The notes: generated by a model from the sequence alone, not told the origin. 38,622 nt of DNA from an uncultured Prevotellaceae bacterium (GCA_947166655.1 CAMVFC010000018.1:1-38622); one strand, 5' to 3'; shown: positions 9,104-18,500, numbered from the stretch's first letter. Numbers and translations are program-made.

Positions 9104-10729
9104 TCAGCCGCGGACGTCCGTCGGCTGGCTCCACCAGTCGTCTTTGGTCTTGCATAGCGCTTGCGCAATGCAGTTCATCGCTTTGCAAAAGGGGGCGTGG
9201 ATGGCTTCGTCTTTTTTCCGAAACAGGAACCGCCAGGGGGTGACGAGGAGAAGGCGGCTGTCTGCACAAGCGTCGAGTCGCTCGACAGACGGATGGTAAC
9301 GTTCGGTGAAACCGTTGTCTTCAATCAGCAGGATGGGATGGCCCAGGGAGAAAGCCGTATCCATGATCTCTTGTTCCCCGCGGGCGATGCGGGCCGAGAC
9401 GAGAATGGCGCCTTGCGCAGCGGCTTCCAGACAGCGTGCCTTCTGGGTAGGGAACAGGGCGGCGTCCTTGCGGTGGCAGACGACGGGGAGCAGGCGTCTT
9501 GTCAGCAGCTCGCGGTTGCCATAGCTGTCGCAGCTGATGTGTCCGTTTTCCGTGAGGAAACGTGGTTGCAGCTTTTGCCAGATGTCTGGGGTAAAGAGGG
9601 TCGCAGGACAGACGCGCCGCAGGAAACCGCACATGGCAGACAGGCTGACGGCTGTGTCGATGCCGCCATGCCGCGGCATCAGCAGCGTTCGGTTGGTAGT
9701 GCGCATGAGGCGGCTGCGCGGGTTGTTGCGGATATAGGTGCGTTGCGTCGTCAGTTGTTTTTCATCGACAGGGATGACATCACAGTAGCCGGAATCGAAG
9801 AGGGAAGGCAGTGGGGTGCCAGCTGCTGATCGGCGCTCAACGACAAAATCGTTGAGCACTCTCCCCATGTCCTTTTGCACTCTCCCTCCTGCATTGTTCC
9901 CTTCTCCCTCCGCATTGTCTCTTCCTCCTGTATTGTTCCCTTCTCCCTCCGCATTGTCTCTTCCTCCTGTATTGTTCCTTCTCTCCGCGTCCCCGATGGC
10001 GCCTGGCGATTTTGTCTCCGAGTTGCTGTTGTCGGCAGCTTTTCTCTCCTTGCCTCCGATGGCGCCCGGCGATTTTGTCTCCGGGTTGCTGTTGTCGGTA
10101 GTCTCTCCCTCCTCGCCTCCGATGGCGCCCGGCGATTTTGTCTCCGGGTTGCTGTTGTCGGCAGCTTTTCTCTCCTTGCCTCCGATGGCGCCCGGCGATT
10201 TTGTCTCCGGGTTGCTGTTGTCGGTAGTCTCTCCCTCCTCGCCTCCGATGGCGCCCGGCGATTTTGTCGCCGGGTCATTCTCCTGCCTCGCTGTGCTGCT
10301 TGGCGCTAAAGGCGGTATGCGGCCTGTCATTTCCCAATAGCGGCGGTTGCAGCCCTGTTTGAAGCCGGCGATGACGCGCCCGAGATGCGTGCGCTTGCCG
10401 CTGTTGGAAAAGATATCGCGCTTGGCGTGCAGAAGAATGTGAAGATGCTCTGGCATAATCACATATTCATCCACCTCCAGCATCGGGTAGTGGCGAGTGA
10501 TGCTCTCTAACAGCTCCTGCTGCACCATGCGCCCCAAAGGCGTCAGTTCCACATGCGGCGCATTGGCATCGCTGTCAGCCGCTTGGATGTCGCCGCACAC
10601 ACGCCCCAAGGGCTGATGCAAGCCGTCAGCCACGCTGATGGTGATGTGGAAATAACCGCTGTAGCTGTATTCATGCGTGAAACTGCGGCGTTTCATGCTG
10701 TGCACGGTCGACCTCTTCGGTGTTTCCAT
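9104..10729 (-). CDS. RAYT-like (REP-associated tyrosine / IS200-like Y1) transposase with internal repeat tract and C-terminal Rossmann-like extension
   Basis: N-terminal GYFHITISVADG...YVIMPEHLHILLHAKRD...GRVIAGFKQGCNRRYWEM; continues SLFDSGYCDVIPVDEKQLTTQRTYIRNNPRSRLM after the repeat insert. Confidence 0.8.
   Translation of the reverse strand: METPKRSTVHSMKRRSFTHEYSYSGYFHITISVADGLHQPLGRVCGDIQAADSDANAPHVELTPLGRMVQQELLESITRHYPMLEVDEYVIMPEHLHILLHAKRDIFSNSGKRTHLGRVIAGFKQGCNRRYWEMTGRIPPLAPSSTARQENDPATKSPGAIGGEEGETTDNSNPETKSPGAIGGKERKAADNSNPETKSPGAIGGEEGETTDNSNPETKSPGAIGGKERKAADNSNSETKSPGAIGDAERRNNTGGRDNAEGEGNNTGGRDNAEGEGNNAGGRVQKDMGRVLNDFVVERRSAAGTPLPSLFDSGYCDVIPVDEKQLTTQRTYIRNNPRSRLMRTTNRTLLMPRHGGIDTAVSLSAMCGFLRRVCPATLFTPDIWQKLQPRFLTENGHISCDSYGNRELLTRRLLPVVCHRKDAALFPTQKARCLEAAAQGAILVSARIARGEQEIMDTAFSLGHPILLIEDNGFTERYHPSVERLDACADSRLLLVTPWRFLFRKKDEAIHAPFCKAMNCIAQALCKTKDDWWSQPTDVRG
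9890..9985. repeat. 39-bp tandem repeat within the RAYT CDS, about 2.5 copies
   Basis: CTCTTCCTCCTGTATTGTTCCCTTCTCCCTCCGCATTGT; protein NNTGGRDNAEGEG repeats. Confidence 0.9.
9993..10272. repeat. 63-bp tandem repeat within the RAYT CDS; REP-like core at 9993, 10056, 10119, 10182, 10245
   Basis: CCGATGGCGCCCGGCGATTTTGTCTCC at exact 63-bp spacing with alternating A/B spacers; encodes (E)TKSPGAIGG...DNSNP. Confidence 0.95.
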
Positions 10730-10762
10730 CTTCCCTGTTACCCTTCATGCGTAATCCTTCTG

Positions 10763-10972
10763 TCACTCTTCGCCCACGATGCGGCGCAGCCAGCGGTATT
10801 TGAGGGTGAAGAGGTCGTAGCTAATGCCCACCCAACCCAGGATGGCGAGGGTGGTGATGGCCTTATCGATCAGGCTGCTGTCTGCCCAATTGTCGATGAG
10901 GAGACAGATCATGAAAGCCAGGCAGAGCAGTCCGATGATGGTACAACAGACTCGAAAGAAAGGTTTCCTCAT
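10763..10972 (-). CDS. Small membrane protein, two predicted TM segments
   Basis: 69-aa ORF MRKPFFRVCCTIIGLLCLAFMICLLIDNW...LAILGWVGISYDLF. Confidence 0.6.
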   Translation of the reverse strand: MRKPFFRVCCTIIGLLCLAFMICLLIDNWADSSLIDKAITTLAILGWVGISYDLFTLKYRWLRRIVGEE

Positions 10973-11018
10973 GAAGTGTTTCTTTAAATCGCAGGACTTG
11001 CGGGCGTGACGACGCTCG

Positions 11019-12197
11019 TCAGTATTTGAACTCGCCGAATTCGCTACGGATGGTGAGCGAGCGCGGTCCTTCTTCGATGTGGCCGATGACTTGCGCGTCG
11101 ATGTTGAAACTCTTGGAGATGGCGATGACCTGCTCGGCATCTTCGGGACGGACGTAGACCTCCAGGCGGTGACCGCAGTTGAAGACCTTGTACATCTCAC
11201 TCCAGTCGGCACCGCTCTCCTCGGCGATGATGCGGAAGAGGGGCGGCACGGGGAACATGTTGTCCTTGACGACGCGGCAGTTCTCGCCCACGAAGTGCAA
11301 CACCTTCGTCTGTGCACCGCCTGTGCAGTGCACCATGCCGTGGATGCGCGGACGCAGTGCATCGAGAAGACGACGCACGACGGGAGCATAGGTGCGGGTG
11401 GGGGAGAGGACGAGGCGACCTACGGTGAGAGGGGTGTCAGCGGTGAAGCCGTCGACAGCACTGTCAAGGCGGTAATGTCCGCTATACACCAGTTCTTCTG
11501 GCACGGCGTGGTCGTAGGTCTCGGGATATTTCTCGGCGAGGTACTTGGCGAAGACATCGTGGCGGGCGGAGGTGAGGCCGTTGCTGCCCATACCGCCATT
11601 GTATTCCTTCTCGTAGGTGGCCTGTCCGAAGCTGGCGAGGCCCACGATGACGTCGCCCGGTCGTATGTTGGCATTATCGATGACATCGGCGCGGCGCATG
11701 CGGCAGGTGACGGTGCTGTCCACGATGATGGTGCGGACGAGGTCGCCCACGTCGGCTGTCTCGCCGCCCGTGGCATAGATGCCGATGCCCATCTCGCGCA
11801 GCTCGGCCAGCAGTTCGTCGGTGCCATTGATGATGGCGGAGATGACTTCGCCGGGGATGAGCATCTTGTTGCGCCCGATGGTGCTGGAGACGAGGATGTT
11901 GTCCACGGCTCCCACGCACAGCAAGTCGTCGGTGTTCATGATGAGCGCATCTTGTGCGATGCCTTTCCACACGCTGAGGTCGCCCGTCTCGCGCCAATAG
12001 GCATAGGCGAGACTGCTCTTGGTGCCGGCGCCGTCGGCGTGCATGATGTTGCAGTACTCCGGGTCGCCGCCGAGGATGTCGGGGATGATCTTGCAGAAAG
12101 CCTGCGGGAAGATGCCCTTGTCGATGTTTTTGATAGCAGCGTGGACGTCCTCCTTTGCGGCAGAGACGCCACGCTGCATGTAGCGGTTGTTATTCAT
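11019..12197 (-). CDS. purM: Phosphoribosylformylglycinamidine cyclo-ligase (AIR synthase)
   Basis: MNNNRYMQRGVSAAKEDVHAAIKNIDKG...HADGAGTKSSLAYAYW...NTDDLLCVGAVDNI...GGAQTKVLHF. Confidence 0.93.
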   Translation of the reverse strand: MNNNRYMQRGVSAAKEDVHAAIKNIDKGIFPQAFCKIIPDILGGDPEYCNIMHADGAGTKSSLAYAYWRETGDLSVWKGIAQDALIMNTDDLLCVGAVDNILVSSTIGRNKMLIPGEVISAIINGTDELLAELREMGIGIYATGGETADVGDLVRTIIVDSTVTCRMRRADVIDNANIRPGDVIVGLASFGQATYEKEYNGGMGSNGLTSARHDVFAKYLAEKYPETYDHAVPEELVYSGHYRLDSAVDGFTADTPLTVGRLVLSPTRTYAPVVRRLLDALRPRIHGMVHCTGGAQTKVLHFVGENCRVVKDNMFPVPPLFRIIAEESGADWSEMYKVFNCGHRLEVYVRPEDAEQVIAISKSFNIDAQVIGHIEEGPRSLTIRSEFGEFKY

Positions 12198-12202
12198 TCG
12201 TT

Positions 12203-13132
12203 CTATTTCATGCGGTTGACAATACCCCATTGCTTGATAGCACTCCAATCGGGGTTGGCGATGCGCTTCAGGTTGAAGTGAGTGAATTTGTTGGTGTCCA
12301 CGAAGAAGTCGCCCACGAGGGAGTCGGCCGTGGCGACGACATTCCACATCTGGTAGTCGCCCCAACTCTCTTCACTGTTGTAAAGATAGATTCGCATCTC
12401 TTTGTTGTCCTTGTAGAAGCTCCAGTGGCGGACGCTGTCAGCGAGGTAGGTGCCCCAGGGCGCATCGGTGTAGTCCTCGCGGACATAGGCCTTGTCGTAG
12501 CCGTAGAGGTTGCTGTTGAACTGCGGATCGACGTCGAAGGTGATGACGACATTCGTGGGCTGGTACGTCTGGCTTTGGTAGGTGCGTCGCACGTCGAGCT
12601 TGCCTTCGTAGCTTACAGGATGCCAGGTAGGTATCAGCTCGTTGTAACCCCAGATCTTGACGTTGCTGACGTCCGGTGCAGTGCCTCTGGTGAAGCGGAA
12701 CGCCTGTGTGCCCGGTACTTGATTGATGGTGCACAGGCCGTAGAAGTCCCTGTCGTTGAGGTCGTAGTCGGGTTCGATGGTCTTAAAGATGTCGCCCGTC
12801 TCGCTGTAGTCTATCTCTATGCCCACTTCGCCGGAGGAGGTGCGTGTCCATGTCTCCCAGCGGATGTGATGGTAAGCGACGGGCAGCTCAGGGTTGTCGA
12901 AGTATTCGACGGCATAGCCGGTGCCGACCGTTGCACGGTCGCGGTCGTGGTCGAACACGATAACGGTCTTCACGGGGTTCATCGTCTGTCCCTTGTAGGT
13001 ACGCGGGAACAGGACGTCAGTCGTCTCCCAGACGCCGGACATGGTCAGAGCGATGTCCTCTTCTTTTTCACAGGATGTGAAGGCTGCGACCGTCACGATA
13101 GCTGCGAGCGCGCATAAAAGGAATTTCTTCAT
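12203..13132 (-). CDS. Lipoprotein of unknown function
   Basis: 309-aa ORF, lipobox VAAFTSC. Confidence 0.75.
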   Translation of the reverse strand: MKKFLLCALAAIVTVAAFTSCEKEEDIALTMSGVWETTDVLFPRTYKGQTMNPVKTVIVFDHDRDRATVGTGYAVEYFDNPELPVAYHHIRWETWTRTSSGEVGIEIDYSETGDIFKTIEPDYDLNDRDFYGLCTINQVPGTQAFRFTRGTAPDVSNVKIWGYNELIPTWHPVSYEGKLDVRRTYQSQTYQPTNVVITFDVDPQFNSNLYGYDKAYVREDYTDAPWGTYLADSVRHWSFYKDNKEMRIYLYNSEESWGDYQMWNVVATADSLVGDFFVDTNKFTHFNLKRIANPDWSAIKQWGIVNRMK

Positions 13133-13157
13133 AGTGATGCAGGTGTTGGATATCGTG

Positions 13158-13736
13158 TCAGAATTGCACCTCAGGCGCTTTCTCTGCTCCGGCCTCTGCC
13201 GTAAACATGGCCTTCTTCTCGAAGCCGAAGATCATCGCCCAGATATTGTTGGGGAAGCGGCGCACACTGACGTTGTAGGTCTGCACGGTTTCGTTGTAGA
13301 GCCGTCGTGACTCGGCGATGCGGTTCTCCGTGCCTTCGAGCTGTGCCTGCAGTTCGCTGAATTGCTCGTTAGCTTTCAGGTCGGGATAGTTCTCAGAGAC
13401 GGCGAGCAGTCGTCCGAGAGCCTGGCTGATCTCACCCTGTGCTGCCTGGAAGGCTGCAATTTGTTCTGGTGTGGCGTTGGTGGGGTCGATGGTGATTTGT
13501 GTGGCCTTGCTGCGGGCGTTGATGACCGCTTCCAGCGTCTCGCTCTCATGGGCGGCATAGCCCTTGACGGTGTTGACGATGTTGGGGATGAGGTCGGCAC
13601 GGCGCTGATACTGTGTCTCCACGTCAGCCCAGGCACGGGTGACGGCTTCTTCCTGCTCGACGAGCTTGTTGTACGTGCAGCTGCTGAGGCTGAATACTGC
13701 CATGATGGCAATGAAAATGCTTTGAATCTTTTTCAT
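13158..13736 (-). CDS. lemA: LemA family protein
   Basis: YNKLVEQEEAVTRAWADVETQYQRRADLIPNIVNTVKGYAAHE; adjacent to a TPM-domain gene. Confidence 0.95.
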   Translation of the reverse strand: MKKIQSIFIAIMAVFSLSSCTYNKLVEQEEAVTRAWADVETQYQRRADLIPNIVNTVKGYAAHESETLEAVINARSKATQITIDPTNATPEQIAAFQAAQGEISQALGRLLAVSENYPDLKANEQFSELQAQLEGTENRIAESRRLYNETVQTYNVSVRRFPNNIWAMIFGFEKKAMFTAEAGAEKAPEVQF

Positions 13737-13776
13737 AGTGGTTGTGATTAATAGGTGTTATGTGAATTCATCAGAG

Positions 13777-14721
13777 TCAGAATCTTCCGCTGGCACCGCC
13801 ACCGCCGAAGGAGCCACCGCCGAAGGAGCCGCCGCTGAAGCCGCCGCTGCCTCCGCTGCCGAAGAAACTGCCTCCAAGTGCACCGCCAGCAGCGGCGGCA
13901 CCGCCCGTGGAATGGAGGTCTTCGTCCCAATGCAGTTCCTTGATGAAAGAGCAATTCGTACACTGATAGGTGTCGTGGTGGCTGCGGATGCCCAGGAGTT
14001 TGTTCTTGGTGGTTCGGCCGGCAATCTTCTTCATCTTATATTGGTGGCAGCTGGGGCAGTATGATTTCATGCGCTTGTCCTTCCAGACGGCGTAGATAGT
14101 TAGTCCGAGCGCTCCGGCCAGGAAGAGGAGGAACAGAGTGAGGGCTGTGCCGTCACCATCGTTGTGTTCGAAGTCGGAGTCACCGACCAGCGAGTCGTCG
14201 CCGTCGACATATTTCGTGATGGCACGAACGGTGGCGAGCATCGCTTCGTCCCAGTCGCTTTCGCGCAGGGCTGGCAGCATCTGGTGGTTCTCGATGCGTT
14301 TGCAGATGGCGTCGGGTAGTGTGCCCTCGAGGCCGCGGCCCGTGAGTATGGTGTAGGCACGGTCGCCGGTGGAGAGAAGGATGATGAGTCCCGTGTTCTT
14401 TTCCTTGGAGCCTATGCCGTATTTGAGGCCGAGTTTCATGCAGAAGTCATAGGTGTCGGCGGCGTCGATGTGTTCGACGACGGCGAGGACGGTCTGCACG
14501 CCATGGCGCTCTTCCATCTGCCCCAGCCATGTGTTGAGGGAGTCGACAGCGTCTTGCGAGAGAATGCCGTCGGGGTTGGAGACATACTGCGTCTTGTCCT
14601 CCAGATAGGGGACGGGCAGGTTGTCGGGCGTGTAGGTGGCGGCGTAGAGTGCTACGGCCACGAACAAACTGTAAAGGATGAGCAGGACTTTTCTCATATC
14701 GTTCGTTTTTTTGTCCTTCAT
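13777..14721 (-). CDS. TPM domain membrane protein with Gly/Ser-rich tail
   Basis: DGILSQDAVDSLNTWLGQMEERHGVQTVLAVVEHI...TGLIILLSTGDRAYTILTGRGLEG; GGSFGGGSFGGGG C-terminus. Confidence 0.88.
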   Translation of the reverse strand: MKDKKTNDMRKVLLILYSLFVAVALYAATYTPDNLPVPYLEDKTQYVSNPDGILSQDAVDSLNTWLGQMEERHGVQTVLAVVEHIDAADTYDFCMKLGLKYGIGSKEKNTGLIILLSTGDRAYTILTGRGLEGTLPDAICKRIENHQMLPALRESDWDEAMLATVRAITKYVDGDDSLVGDSDFEHNDGDGTALTLFLLFLAGALGLTIYAVWKDKRMKSYCPSCHQYKMKKIAGRTTKNKLLGIRSHHDTYQCTNCSFIKELHWDEDLHSTGGAAAAGGALGGSFFGSGGSGGFSGGSFGGGSFGGGGASGRF

Positions 14722-14759
14722 GTGTCGTTGGTGCGAAAGGTGACCTTTTTTAACAGGCT

Positions 14760-15608
14760 TTAATCTCTTCCGTTCCAGAACTCCCAGCTGGCCAGCGCCT
14801 GGCGTTGAAGCATTTCGAGACCGCCCTTGACGGCAGCGCCGTGTTCGCGTCCTCGCTTGAGGAAGAGTGTCTCCTCAGGGTTGTAGACGAGGTCGTAGAG
14901 GAGGTGCTGCAGGGTGAGGGCCTCGTAGGGGATGGTGGGACAGGCATCGACCTTCGGGAACATACCGAGGGGGGTACAGTTGACGATGACGGTGTATTCG
15001 GCGAGGAGAGCCGGTGTGAGGTCGGCATAGGTGAGGGCCGAGGCGATGGCGCCGGACGACGCGGGCGCAATGGCTGCGGTGGGGTGGGGGGAAGAAGGCG
15101 TGGCGCCCACGGCGGAAGGGGATGCTGCCGTCTGTGAAGAATGCTGGCGACTGACATACCGCCATGAGATGCCGAGGTGGTCGAGGCCGACACAGATGGC
15201 TTTTGAGGCGCCGCCCGTGCCGAGAACGAGGGCTTTCTTGTGATGGGGCTGGAGGAGCGGACGGATGCTGTCCGTGAAGCCGATGATGTCGGAATTGAAA
15301 CCTTTCAGGAGGTACGGTTTGGCAGCTTCGTCTGTCCTCTCAATCCTGATGACATTGACCGCGCCGATGGCACGCGCTTCGGCAGAGAGATCATCGAGGA
15401 AGGGAATGACCGCCTGCTTGTGGGGAATGGTGACGTTGAGGCCGCACAGCGTAGGGTGTTCCCGGATGACCTGCGGAAGAAGGTCGGCAGAGGGTAACTC
15501 AAAGTTGAGATACTCTGCATGGATTCCTTCGCGTGCGAACTTATTATTAAAGTACGCGCGCGAGAAAGAATGACCGAGGGGGTAGCCCAAAAGACCGTAT
15601 TGCTTCAT
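14760..15608 (-). CDS. aroE: Shikimate dehydrogenase, with Ala/Ser/Pro-rich insertion
   Basis: MKQYGLLGYPLGHSFSRAYFNNKF...GLNVTIPHKQAVIPFLD...LVLGTGGASKAICVGL...VIVNCTPLGMFP. Confidence 0.93.
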   Translation of the reverse strand: MKQYGLLGYPLGHSFSRAYFNNKFAREGIHAEYLNFELPSADLLPQVIREHPTLCGLNVTIPHKQAVIPFLDDLSAEARAIGAVNVIRIERTDEAAKPYLLKGFNSDIIGFTDSIRPLLQPHHKKALVLGTGGASKAICVGLDHLGISWRYVSRQHSSQTAASPSAVGATPSSPHPTAAIAPASSGAIASALTYADLTPALLAEYTVIVNCTPLGMFPKVDACPTIPYEALTLQHLLYDLVYNPEETLFLKRGREHGAAVKGGLEMLQRQALASWEFWNGRD

Positions 15609-16345
15609 TTGGTAGCCAGATACATGGTGCTGAGACCGAAGGTGAAACGTTTGAACTGTACGTCGCTGAAGCCGCAGTGGCGCAGCAACGGCACAAGCAC
15701 CTCGGCTTGCGGGAAGGCCGCCATGGTGCGTGGCAGATAGGTGTATGCGCTGTCGTCATGGCTGACGATGCGCCCGATGAGCGGCATCAGCGTGTGGGCA
15801 TAGAAGTGGAACAGCTGCTTCATGGGTGCACGTGGTGGTGTCGTCAGTTCGACCAGCATGAGATGGCCGCCCTTGACGAGCACGCGGCACATTTCCGAGA
15901 GTCCCGCCTCGAGGTCGTCGAAGTTGCGTGCGCCGTAGGCTACGGTGACGGCATCGAAGGTCTCGTCGTCGAAGGAGAGGTCGGTGGAGTCGTCTTTCAT
16001 GAAGAAGATTGTCGACTCGAGTCCGGCCGCTTTGACTTTCTCACGCGCCACATCCATCATTCCTTCGCTGATGTCCACGCCGATGATGCGCGCAGGGTCG
16101 AGTTGCTGTGCGGCGAGGATGGCGAAGTCTCCTGTTCCCGTGGCGATGTCGAGGATGGTCTCGGGCTCGAACGGCCGCAGGGCATCGATGGCTTTACGCC
16201 TCCAGCGGCGGTCGATGCCAAGTGAGAGGGAGTGGTTGAGGCGGTCGTAGGTGGGGGCGATGCGGTTGAACATCGTTTCCACCTGCTGGCGCTTCGGGCC
16301 GGCAGCGACGGGGTAGGGTGTGATGGCTTCTTGGTAGTGGAGCAT
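15605..16345 (-). CDS. ubiE: Demethylmenaquinone methyltransferase
   Basis: MFNRIAPTYDRLNHSLSLGIDRRWRRKAIDAL...ILDIATGTGDFAILA; overlaps aroE by 4 nt. Confidence 0.93.
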   Translation of the reverse strand: MLHYQEAITPYPVAAGPKRQQVETMFNRIAPTYDRLNHSLSLGIDRRWRRKAIDALRPFEPETILDIATGTGDFAILAAQQLDPARIIGVDISEGMMDVAREKVKAAGLESTIFFMKDDSTDLSFDDETFDAVTVAYGARNFDDLEAGLSEMCRVLVKGGHLMLVELTTPPRAPMKQLFHFYAHTLMPLIGRIVSHDDSAYTYLPRTMAAFPQAEVLVPLLRHCGFSDVQFKRFTFGLSTMYLATK

Positions 16346-16364
16346 GGAGGGCTGTTTTTTTCTC

Positions 16365-16440
16365 GGCGACGAAATCGCCGGGCGCTATCGGGATTCAGTG
16401 ATAGGCGGGCCGGGCGCTATCGGGGATTCGGTGATTGGCA
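16365..16440. repeat. Two REP-like palindromic elements at the purC 3' end / purC-ubiE intergenic region
   Basis: GGCGACGAAATCGCCGGGCGCTATCGGGATTC and GGGCCGGGCGCTATCGGGGATTC; same core as the RAYT internal repeats. Confidence 0.85.
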
Positions 16441-17396
16441 GAGAGCCAGGCGGCTACGTTGCGCTCGATGCGGGCTGCGACATCCTCGGAGGTCTCTTCT
16501 TTGACGAATGATGTTCCGGTGATGTGCTCGTAGAGCTCGATGTAGCGGTCGCTGATGCTGCGCACGAAGTCGTCGGAGAGTTCGGGCATGATGTCGCCTG
16601 GGCGGTTCATGAAGTTATGGTCGATGAGCCATTGGCGTACAAATTCCTTTGAGAGCTGTCGCTGAGGCTCTCCCTTGGCAAAGCGCTCCTCATAGCCTTC
16701 GGCGTAGAAATAGCGGCTGCTGTCGGGCGTATGTATCTCGTCGATGAGGATGACTTTGCCGTCGCGCTTGCCAAACTCATATTTGGTGTCGACGAGGATG
16801 AGGCCTTTCTTGGCAGCCATCTCTGAGCCACGCTGGAAGAGAGCCCGTGTGTAGCGCTCCATGACCTCGTAGTCCTCGGCGCTGACGATGCCCTGACGTA
16901 TGATTTCTTCGCGTGAGATGTTCTCGTCATGTCCTTCGTCGGCCTTGGTGGTCGGGGTGATGATGGGCTCGGGGAACCGCTCGTTCTCGCGCATCCCTTC
17001 GGGCAGACGCACGCCGCACAGCTCGCGGCAGCCGGCTTTGTACTCGCGCCAGGCCGAGCCTGTGAGGTAACCGCGGATGATCATCTCCACGCGGAAGCCT
17101 TCAGCTTTCAGTCCCACGGTGACCATGGGGTCGGGCGTAGCCAGTTTCCAGTTAGGCACGATGTCGGCTGTGGCATCGAGGAACGACGCGGCAATCTGGT
17201 TGAGGACCTGCCCTTTGAAGGGAATGCCTTTGGGCAGCACGACGTCGAAGGCCGAGATGCGGTCGGTGGCGACCATGACCATCAAGTCGTCGTCGATATT
17301 GTACACATCGCGTACCTTCCCATGGTAGACGCTGTGCTGACCGGGAAAGTGGAAAGAGGTCTGTGTGACTACAGATGGAAGCTGTTTTTCTGCCAT
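16395..17396 (-). CDS. purC: Phosphoribosylaminoimidazole-succinocarboxamide synthase
   Basis: [45 protein letters not shown]...[29 protein letters not shown]. Confidence 0.95.
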   Translation of the reverse strand: MAEKQLPSVVTQTSFHFPGQHSVYHGKVRDVYNIDDDLMVMVATDRISAFDVVLPKGIPFKGQVLNQIAASFLDATADIVPNWKLATPDPMVTVGLKAEGFRVEMIIRGYLTGSAWREYKAGCRELCGVRLPEGMRENERFPEPIITPTTKADEGHDENISREEIIRQGIVSAEDYEVMERYTRALFQRGSEMAAKKGLILVDTKYEFGKRDGKVILIDEIHTPDSSRYFYAEGYEERFAKGEPQRQLSKEFVRQWLIDHNFMNRPGDIMPELSDDFVRSISDRYIELYEHITGTSFVKEETSEDVAARIERNVAAWLSANHRIPDSARPAYH

Positions 17397-17417
17397 AATC
17401 GTATGCTTTTTTGTGTG

Positions 17418-18398
17418 TTAGATAGTACTTTGTTCTGTGGGCGCGCTGTCCGATGTCTGCAGCTGTTTCTCATGCGCTTCGTACGCATTTACGATTCTCG
17501 TCACCAGCTTGTGGCGTACGATATCCTTCTGGTTGAGTCGTACGATGCCGATGCCTTTCACGTCTTCGAGGATGCTCAGCGCCTCGATCAGTCCGCTCTT
17601 CTGAGGGCGTGGCAGGTCGATTTGCGTCATGTCGCCCGTGATAATCATCTTAGTATTCATGCCCATGCGCGTGAGGAACATCTTGATTTGTGCAGGCGTG
17701 GTGTTCTGCGCTTCGTCGAGGATGACGACGGCATCGTTCAGCGTTCGCCCTCGCATGAAAGCCAGTGGCGCTATCTGGATGATGTTCTGCTCCATCATCT
17801 CGTTCAGTTTCTGTCGCGGAATCATATCCTCGAGGGCGTCGTAGAGCGGCTGCAGATAGGGGTCGATTTTCTCTTTCATGTCGCCCGGCAGGAAGCCCAG
17901 TTTCTCGCCCGCCTCCACCGCCGGTCGGCTGAGGATGATGCGTCGCACCTCCTTCTGCTTCATTGCACGCACGGCGAGTGCGATGCTGGTGTAGGTCTTT
18001 CCCGAGCCAGCCGGTCCGATGGCGAACACCATGTCGTGCGTCTCGAACGCCTGCACCAGGCGCTGCTGGTTCTCGCTGCGGGCGGTGATGGGTTTGCCTG
18101 TGACGCTGAAGACGATGGCACCGCTGATGCCATCGCGTTGTGTCTTCTCGCCTTTGACGATGTGCAGGATGTCCTCCTCGTTGAGGCTGTTGTACTGGTG
18201 GCAGTGTGCCTGAAGCTTCTCGATGTGTTCCTCGAACGCACAGAGTTCCTCCTCGTCGCCCATTACTTTGATGACATTGCCGCGAGCGACGATGCGCAGC
18301 TTGGGATGAAGCGCCTTCAGCATTTGCATGTTGACGTTGTTCACGCCATAAAAGATAGCCGGGTCGGCGTCTTCCAGAATCAGATGCTTTTCTGTCAT
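17418..18398 (-). CDS. phoH: PhoH family ATPase
   Basis: FAIGPAGSGKTYTSIALAVRAMKQKEVRRIILSRPAVEAGEKLGFLPGDMKEKIDPYL...VVILDEAQNTTPAQIKMFLTRMG. Confidence 0.95.
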   Translation of the reverse strand: MTEKHLILEDADPAIFYGVNNVNMQMLKALHPKLRIVARGNVIKVMGDEEELCAFEEHIEKLQAHCHQYNSLNEEDILHIVKGEKTQRDGISGAIVFSVTGKPITARSENQQRLVQAFETHDMVFAIGPAGSGKTYTSIALAVRAMKQKEVRRIILSRPAVEAGEKLGFLPGDMKEKIDPYLQPLYDALEDMIPRQKLNEMMEQNIIQIAPLAFMRGRTLNDAVVILDEAQNTTPAQIKMFLTRMGMNTKMIITGDMTQIDLPRPQKSGLIEALSILEDVKGIGIVRLNQKDIVRHKLVTRIVNAYEAHEKQLQTSDSAPTEQSTI

Positions 18399-18465
18399 GT
18401 TGTTAATTTGGGTGCAAATTTAACGAATTCCGTTGAAATGTACGTGAAAATCGAAAAAAATGTGA

Positions 18466-18473
18466 TACCTTTG
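18466..18473 (+). promoter_or_regulatory. Bacteroidetes-type -7 element TACCTTTG upstream of the 18501 CDS
   Basis: TACCTTTG about 28 nt before the start codon; no clear -33. Confidence 0.55.
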
Positions 18474-18500
18474 TAGCGTTTTAGTGTTTGAAATTCTTTG

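Noticed and set aside
9816-10340. Plus-strand ORFs with FVSGLLLSVVSPSSPPMAPGD / FCLRVAVVGSLSLLASDGARR repeats
   Set aside because: Other-frame translations of the 63-bp DNA repeat in the RAYT gene; multiple frames are open because the unit length is divisible by 3.
11079-12281. 400-aa plus-strand ORF opposite purM
   Set aside because: Antisense to a conserved housekeeping gene; Ala/Gly/Asp/Val-rich shadow ORF.
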